From positions 1 to 9,566 of the forward strand of contig JAAYBE010000047.1 in assembly GCA_012719015.1 (NCBI GenBank): a stretch of 9,566 nt of DNA, written 5' to 3'. Each line of letters opens with the position of its first letter. Within the stretch, counting starts at the first letter, position 1. Both the position numbers and the translations under genes were made by a program. Positions 6,601 to 9,566 of this stretch are shown in pieces. The notes beneath the pieces are model-generated. The model had not been told where the DNA came from. It made no database searches and saw only the letters and a program-made list of their open reading frames with translations. Source of the DNA: Actinomycetota bacterium (GTDB lineage Bacteria; Actinomycetota; Thermoleophilia; UBA2241).

Positions 6601-8091
6601 GCCGATGGCGAAGATGACCGTGTCGCAGTCGAGCTCGTGCTCCGAGCCGCTGATGGCGACCGGCGGGCGCCAGCCGCGCTCGTCGGGCTCGCCGAGCGAG
6701 CAGGCGAGGAACTCGACCTTGGTGGCGCGGCCGTTCTCGTCGGTCAGGATGCGCGAGGGCATGCAGGAGCAGTTGAAGGCGATGCCCTCGTCCAGGCCCT
6801 CGGTGAGCTCGTCGTCCGAGGCCGGCACGCTCGCGTCGTCCTCGATGCAGTTGATGGTGACCTTCTCGGCGCCGAGCCGCAGCGCGGTGCGCCCGGCGTC
6901 GAACGCCACGTCGCCGCCGCCGATCACGACCACGTTCTTGCCGATGTCGACCGGCTCGCCCAGCGTGGCCGCCTTGAGCACGCCGACCGCGTCGAGCACG
7001 CCCTTGGCGTCAGCGCCGGGGACCGGCAGGGTGCGTCCGCCCTGGAGGCCGACGGCGAGGTAGACGGCGTCGTATCCGCCGCCGTCCGCGGTCATGAGCC
7101 CGTCGACGGTGAAGTCCACGCCGGCGGTCTTGCCGCACTGAAGGTCGACGCCGAGCGCGAGGATGCGGTCGATGTCCTGCTGCAGGGCGGCCTTCGGCAG
7201 GCGGTACTCGGGGATGCCGAAGCGGAGCATGCCGCCCGGCTCGGGCTTGCTCTCGAACACGGTGACTGCGTAGCCGAGGAGGGCGAGGTCGCGCGCCGCG
7301 GTGAGGCCGCTGGGGCCCGCTCCGACGACGGCGACCTTCTCCGCGAAGGTCACCTCGGCCTTCTCCGGCAGCGGCACGTGCTCGTTGGCGTAGTCGGTGA
7401 CGAAGCGCTTGAGGCCGGCGATGGCCAGCGGCTCGTCGACGTCGCCACGGGTGCAGTCGGTCTCGCAGAGGTGCGTGCAGACGCGGCCGCAGACGGCCGG
7501 GAAGGGGTTCGGCTCGCTGGCGACGGTGTAGGCCTCGGCGTAGCGGCCGTCGGCGATGAGGGCCAGGTATCCCTGCGCGCTGGTGTGCACCGCGCAGGCC
7601 CGCTTGCAGGGGCTGTGCCCCTTCTTGGTCACGAAGTAGGTGCTGGGGATCGCCTGCGCGTAGAGCTTGTCGATCGCCTTGCGCTCGCTGAGGCCCTCGT
7701 CGTAGTCATTGGTCACGGTGACGGGGCAGACGGGCGAGCACTCGCCGCAGCTCGTGCACTTGTCGGGGTCCACGAAACGCGCGTGACGATAGATCCTGGC
7801 GCTGAAGTCGCCCGGCTCGCCCTCGAGGCCGATCAGCTCCGAGGTGGTGATCATCTCGATGTTGAGATGTCTGCCGGCCTCGACCAGCTTGGGCGCCAGC
7901 GTGCACATCGAGCAGTCGTTGGTGGGGAAGGTCTTGTCGAGCTGGGCCATATGGCCACCCAGGGCCGGCGCCCTCTCGACGAGGTAGACCTTGTACCCCC
8001 CTTCGGCGAGATCGAGCGAGCATTGGATACCCGCGACGCCGCCTCCCACGACCAGCGCAGCACCGGTGGACTTGGGTGGTGAACCCGACAT
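3646..8091 (-). CDS. hdrA: Giant HdrA-(GltD)-HdrA fusion flavoprotein, candidate bifurcating/NADH-oxidising subunit
   Basis: The start at 8091 gives 1481 residues and is chosen because AAAAGGAG lies 5 nt upstream; an in-frame ATG at 8277 has no such support. Order of modules: HdrA-1 FAD domain, first part (GGGVAG at 16-21, LGG at 44-46, NDCSMC at 58-63); ferredoxin motif C112/C115/C118/C122; a complete GltD/NfnB-like unit, about 157-625 (Fe-S cysteines C162, C166, C201, C205, C209, C213; FAD GAGPSG at 257-262; NAD(P) GGGDVA at 391-396; AGGDAA at 534-539); second ferredoxin motif C635/C638/C641/C645; HdrA-1 FAD domain, second part, with FIQCVGSRD and YCSSVCC, to about 905. HdrA-2 follows: N-terminal Cys domain (VCHCG, C932/C934; C967; C992), FAD GGGVAG at 1071-1076, PYCSRTCC at 1228-1235, and a C-terminal 2[4Fe-4S] ferredoxin (C1413-C1423, C1444-C1454). 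Ordinary HdrA is about 650 aa. The likely role is to take electrons from a pyridine nucleotide and split or relay them to MvhD, HdrCB and MetVF. The Fe-S count, flavin occupancy and bifurcation are inferred. Confidence 0.92.
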   Translation of the reverse strand: MSGSPPKSTGAALVVGGGVAGIQCSLDLAEGGYKVYLVERAPALGGHMAQLDKTFPTNDCSMCTLAPKLVEAGRHLNIEMITTSELIGLEGEPGDFSARIYRHARFVDPDKCTSCGECSPVCPVTVTNDYDEGLSERKAIDKLYAQAIPSTYFVTKKGHSPCKRACAVHTSAQGYLALIADGRYAEAYTVASEPNPFPAVCGRVCTHLCETDCTRGDVDEPLAIAGLKRFVTDYANEHVPLPEKAEVTFAEKVAVVGAGPSGLTAARDLALLGYAVTVFESKPEPGGMLRFGIPEYRLPKAALQQDIDRILALGVDLQCGKTAGVDFTVDGLMTADGGGYDAVYLAVGLQGGRTLPVPGADAKGVLDAVGVLKAATLGEPVDIGKNVVVIGGGDVAFDAGRTALRLGAEKVTINCIEDDASVPASDDELTEGLDEGIAFNCSCMPSRILTDENGRATKVEFLACSLGEPDERGWRPPVAISGSEHELDCDTVIFAIGQSMVEDFLEGAEGIRVEKGQILTDKATLGTGKKGVFAGGDAAASGPWTAIEAVAAGRRAARAIHNHLRGEDLLPIEDDVMDEAKPEDAVLAQTAVMARIPMPHLPGAARKVVWDEVNTGFSEEQAVAEAKRCLNCAVCSECMECVRACGPGALLHGERDRELEVQVGAVVMATGFDLYDPGDKSEYGYERYPNVLSALEYERMLSASGPTVGSVKRRSDGRHPKKIAFIQCVGSRDQEHEYCSSVCCMFANKQAMLTIDHEPDCRPTVFLMDMRAQGKGFDDFYRRALGMGVEFIRSRPSYIKEDPLTRDLLISWEDESGRLHETRYDMVVLSAGLEPARKAQEAAGHIGVALNRHGFCELHEFNPLETSRKGVFVVGPFGEPKDIPDSVAQASAAAAQVMTGLADSRGTLTVDKEYPTEKDVVGEEPRVGVFVCHCGNNIAGVIGVESVAEYASQLPGVVFSTDTMYTCSSDSLTLIREKIEEHNLNRVVVASCTPRTHEPIFQDTLREAGLNPFLFEMANIRDQASWVHADEPDKATQKAKELVQMSVARARLLEPLYKVDVPLTHAALVVGGGVAGMTCALALGEMGHEVHLVERSERLGGHVLDLGDTIKGNDPTAFVQQLEQRLVDNPNVRIHLESELVDFHGFIGNFSGVVRDRDGKRTPIDHGVVVVATGGVEQRPELYGLGSSQKIVTGMDLERMLKEDDPALADVKSVGFILCAGSLDENKPYCSRTCCAQSIKNAIRLKEQDPDRPVYVWFKEVRTFGLLEEYYTRARELGVIFTRYDDDSRPEVGGNGGVSVKARDPYLHRDVDLPLDLLVLATPTVPSSGGEELSKLLKVPLTADGFYLEAHVKLRPVDFASEGIFLCGAAHYPKGIEEAVSQAYAAAGRAAAILARPALKAGGVVAEVDQDKCAACLTCVRVCPYEVPIIEADTKKAKIEAAACQGCGVCVSECPVKAIKLYHYTDAQMFAKEEALFMEVS

Positions 8092-8096
8092 ACGCA

Positions 8097-8104
8097 CTCC
8101 TTTT
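8097..8104 (-). promoter_or_regulatory. Ribosome binding site deciding the hdrA start
   Basis: On the minus strand the bases read AAAAGGAG followed by a 5-nt spacer (TGCGT) and ATG at 8091. This is a strong Shine-Dalgarno at ideal distance. It settles the hdrA start, against the longer open frame beginning at 8277, whose extra 62 residues resemble no HdrA N-terminus and would cover the likely promoter. Confidence 0.85.
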
Positions 8105-8171
8105 GCGATTGCGCGGCGGTCCCAGAACGAGTGGGGTGACCACAGACTCAACGGCCCACTTGGGTGCATCA

Positions 8172-8201
8172 AGTATAGCTGTGCACAAGCGGAGGTTTCC
8201 A
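8172..8201 (-). promoter_or_regulatory. Candidate sigma70-type promoter for the hdrA operon
   Basis: On the minus strand a TATACT hexamer (8172-8177, five of six matches to TATAAT) is preceded by TGGAAA (8196-8201, four of six matches to TTGACA) with an 18-nt spacer. Transcription would begin near 8165 and give a leader of about 75 nt before the hdrA ATG. This AT-richer patch stands out in a very GC-rich region and lies correctly placed in the divergent gap. The -35 is weak, so the call is tentative. No promoter for the rightward gene could be recognised with similar quality. Confidence 0.45.
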
Positions 8202-8206
8202 CCGGA

Positions 8207-8222
8207 TGCGCGCGTGCGCGCA
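8207..8222 (+). repeat. Perfect GC-rich inverted repeat in the divergent promoter region
   Basis: TGCGCGCGTGCGCGCA has two perfect 7-bp arms around a GT centre and lies just upstream of the candidate -35 of the hdrA promoter. It could be a regulator binding site, and it is also an alternating purine-pyrimidine tract. Because GC alternation is easily produced by chance in such GC-rich DNA, its functional meaning is uncertain. It is not followed by a T-run on either strand, so it does not look like a terminator. Confidence 0.35.
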
Positions 8223-8272
8223 GGGCCGGCGCGACGTGCGCGGGCCGTCCGTCTGATAAGCTGTAGGCTGAT

Positions 8273-8290
8273 GTCAATCAAGTGATTAAC
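8273..8290 (+). promoter_or_regulatory. 18-bp imperfect palindrome, candidate operator of the aminotransferase gene
   Basis: GTCAATCAAGTGATTAAC is an imperfect palindrome: 7 of 8 arm positions pair around a central AG. It is an AT-rich island in GC-rich DNA, 29 bp before the aminotransferase ATG and about 70 bp beyond the -35 of the candidate hdrA promoter. The position and symmetry fit a dimeric repressor acting on the rightward gene. No regulator gene is present in the window, so the binding protein is unknown. Confidence 0.45.
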
Positions 8291-8303
8291 CACGCGCACG
8301 TCG

Positions 8304-8311
8304 AAGGGGAG
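8304..8311 (+). promoter_or_regulatory. Ribosome binding site of the aminotransferase gene
   Basis: AAGGGGAG lies 8 nt before the ATG at 8320. It is the only good Shine-Dalgarno in the upstream region and supports this start, after which the protein begins with a sequence typical of class III aminotransferases. Confidence 0.75.
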
Positions 8312-8319
8312 TCGATACC

Positions 8320-9566
8320 ATGGGAGTGAAAGAGCAGTATCGCGACTACGTCATGACCGGGTTCGTGAAGCGCGTCGAGCCGGTGGTCGCCGAGCGCGGC
8401 GACGGGGCCTTCCTCTACGACGCCGACGGCACCGAGTACATCGACTGCTTCGCCGGCATCAGCGTCACCAACGCCGGCCACCACAACGAGAAGGTCCTCG
8501 GCGCGGCGCTGGCGCAGGCCGAGAAGCTGGTCCACGCCTGCTCCTACGTCTACCACGTGCCCACCGTGGGGGCGCTCGCCGAGAAGCTCGCCGAGGTCAC
8601 CCCCGGCGGCCTGCAGAAGACGTTCTTCGGCAACGGCGGGGCTGAGGCGATCGAGGGCGCCTTCCGCCTCGCCAAGCGGTACAGCGGGAGGCGCGAGTTC
8701 CTCGCCATCGAGTCGAGCTTCCACGGGCGCAGCTTCGCCACCCTCTCGGTGACCGGCAACTCGGGCCGCAAGAAGGGTGGCGGCCCGTACATGCCGGGCG
8801 TCGCCTACGTGCCCACGCCGTACTGTTATCGCTGCTTCGCCGAGTCGACGCCGGACAAGTGCGACCTGCTCTGCGCCCGTCGCGTGGCCGAGATCGCCCG
8901 TCTGCATCTCTCCGGCGACGTCTGCGCCTTCATCGCCGAGCCCGTGCTCGGAGAGGGCGGCATCATCGTCCCGCCGGAGGGCTACTTCAAGCGCGTCAAG
9001 GAGACCCTCGACGAGATGGGCATCCTCTTCATCTGCGACGAGGTCCAGACCGGCTTCGGCCGCACCGGCAAGCTGTTCGGGATCGAGCACTACGGCGTCG
9101 AGCCGGACATCATGACCCTGGCCAAGGGCATCGCCGACGGCTGGCCGCTCTCCGCCTTCATCGCCCGGCCGGAGATCGCCGACGCCTTCCAGGTGGGCGA
9201 TCACCTCAGCACGTTCGGCGGCAACCCGGTGAGCTGCGCCGCGGCGCTGGCCAACATCGAGTTCCTGACCGGCGGCGTGATCGACGAGGCGGCGCGGAAG
9301 GGCGAGGCCCTCATGGCGCGCTTCCGCGAGCTGCAGCGGACGCAGCCGCTGATCGGCGAGGTGCGCGGCAAGGGTCTCATGATCGGCGTCGAGCTGGTCA
9401 CCGACCAGGCCACCAAGGTCTACGGCACCGCGCAGGCCGGCTTCGTGCGCCAGTACTGTCTCGAGCACGGCCTGCTCATCGGCGTGGGCGGCAACTTCGG
9501 CAGCGTGTTGCGCATCCAGCCGCCGCTGGTGATCGACGACGCGCAGCTGGAGCGCGTGTTCGCCAC
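8320..9566 (+). CDS. Class III PLP-dependent aminotransferase (4-aminobutyrate/AGXT2-like), 3' end cut by the window
   Basis: The 415 visible residues cover nearly a full class III aminotransferase, usually 420-460 aa, so only the extreme C-terminus is missing. Visible landmarks are the phosphate-binding stretch FGNGGAEA at 103-110, the FHGRS loop at 134-138 whose F and H stack on the cofactor, EPVLGEGG at 207-214, DEVQTGFGRTG at 240-250 with the pyridine-N aspartate D240, the Schiff-base lysine K269 in TLAKGIADG, and STFGGNP at 297-303. It transfers an amino group from an amine such as 4-aminobutyrate, beta-alanine, ornithine-like compounds or alanine to a keto acid; the exact substrate cannot be read from the sequence. 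A small cysteine cluster (C169, C172, C181, C185) interrupts the large domain, as in some AGXT2-like relatives. The gene is divergent from the redox operon, with a possible operator upstream, and there is no evident metabolic link to it. Confidence 0.93.
   Translation, partial: MGVKEQYRDYVMTGFVKRVEPVVAERGDGAFLYDADGTEYIDCFAGISVTNAGHHNEKVLGAALAQAEKLVHACSYVYHVPTVGALAEKLAEVTPGGLQKTFFGNGGAEAIEGAFRLAKRYSGRREFLAIESSFHGRSFATLSVTGNSGRKKGGGPYMPGVAYVPTPYCYRCFAESTPDKCDLLCARRVAEIARLHLSGDVCAFIAEPVLGEGGIIVPPEGYFKRVKETLDEMGILFICDEVQTGFGRTGKLFGIEHYGVEPDIMTLAKGIADGWPLSAFIARPEIADAFQVGDHLSTFGGNPVSCAAALANIEFLTGGVIDEAARKGEALMARFRELQRTQPLIGEVRGKGLMIGVELVTDQATKVYGTAQAGFVRQYCLEHGLLIGVGGNFGSVLRIQPPLVIDDAQLERVFA

Noticed and set aside
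3520..8082. A 1520-codon open frame on the plus strand opposite hdrA
   Set aside because: It lies wholly antisense to a protein with many conserved motifs, and its product is a low-complexity Val/Leu/Ala/Asp/Glu/Arg-rich sequence typical of the mirror frame in GC-rich genes.
1..8091. A methanogen-type heterodisulfide reductase locus
   Set aside because: The operon includes THF-linked metF and metV and no F420-linked Mer or hydrogenase genes, and the HdrA carries a bacterial GltD-like module; a bacterial methylene-THF reductase complex explains it better.
8200..8250. A transcription terminator in the GC-rich part of the divergent region
   Set aside because: The inverted repeats are not followed by a T-run on either strand, and both flanking genes start from this region, so no terminator is expected.
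8092..8277. N-terminal extension of hdrA to an ATG at 8277
   Set aside because: The extra 62 residues have no HdrA similarity, the DNA holds the likely promoter, and a strong Shine-Dalgarno sits in front of the ATG at 8091.
8271..8285. A four-codon ATG...TGA mini-frame upstream of the aminotransferase as a leader peptide
   Set aside because: It has no Shine-Dalgarno, is too short to be meaningful, and overlaps the palindrome, which explains the bases better.
8278..9468. A 396-codon open frame on the minus strand opposite the aminotransferase
   Set aside because: The plus strand encodes a clear class III aminotransferase with all catalytic motifs; the antisense product has shadow-frame composition.

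Overview
The window holds a high-GC bacterial locus with one long leftward (minus-strand) operon of redox genes, about 8.1 kb, running off the left edge. A 228-bp divergent intergenic region separates it from a rightward aminotransferase gene that runs off the right edge. The operon order in the direction of transcription is hdrA (a giant fusion), mvhD, metV, metF, hdrC, hdrB (C-terminus cut off). All junctions are tight: three 4-bp start/stop overlaps, one 1-nt gap and one 9-nt gap. This implies a single co-translated, co-regulated unit.

The gene set matches the parts list of the hexaheteromeric methylenetetrahydrofolate reductase described from the acetogen Moorella thermoacetica (MetVF-HdrABC-MvhD). 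MetF with MetV would reduce 5,10-methylene-THF to 5-methyl-THF (or run in reverse) in the methyl branch of the Wood-Ljungdahl pathway. HdrABC-MvhD would form a cytoplasmic flavin/Fe-S electron-transfer module that could couple the reaction to NADH and possibly ferredoxin by flavin-based electron bifurcation. MetF-type, THF-linked chemistry, not F420-dependent Mer, argues for a bacterium and against a methanogen. The very high GC and clean Shine-Dalgarno sites would fit a deep-branching Actinomycetota or another high-GC phylum with the Wood-Ljungdahl pathway, but the taxon cannot be fixed from this sequence.

The most striking gene is hdrA, 1481 aa from the start chosen here. It is not a plain HdrA. 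A first HdrA copy lacks the usual N-terminal Cys domain, and its inserted ferredoxin domain is itself split by a complete GltD/NfnB-like flavoprotein of about 470 residues. This is followed by a second HdrA copy that has the N-terminal Cys domain and a C-terminal 2[4Fe-4S] ferredoxin but lacks the inserted ferredoxin. The NAD(P) site of the nested GltD unit has an acidic stretch where NADPH-using relatives usually have a Tyr-Arg-Arg motif, which suggests NADH is the electron donor.

The divergent region contains a plausible promoter and strong ribosome binding site for the hdrA operon, a GC-rich inverted repeat, and an 18-bp imperfect palindrome just upstream of the aminotransferase gene that looks like an operator. 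The aminotransferase is a class III PLP enzyme of the 4-aminobutyrate/AGXT2-like type. Nothing in the sequence ties it functionally to the redox operon. No RNA genes, mobile elements, CRISPR arrays or convincing terminators were seen.
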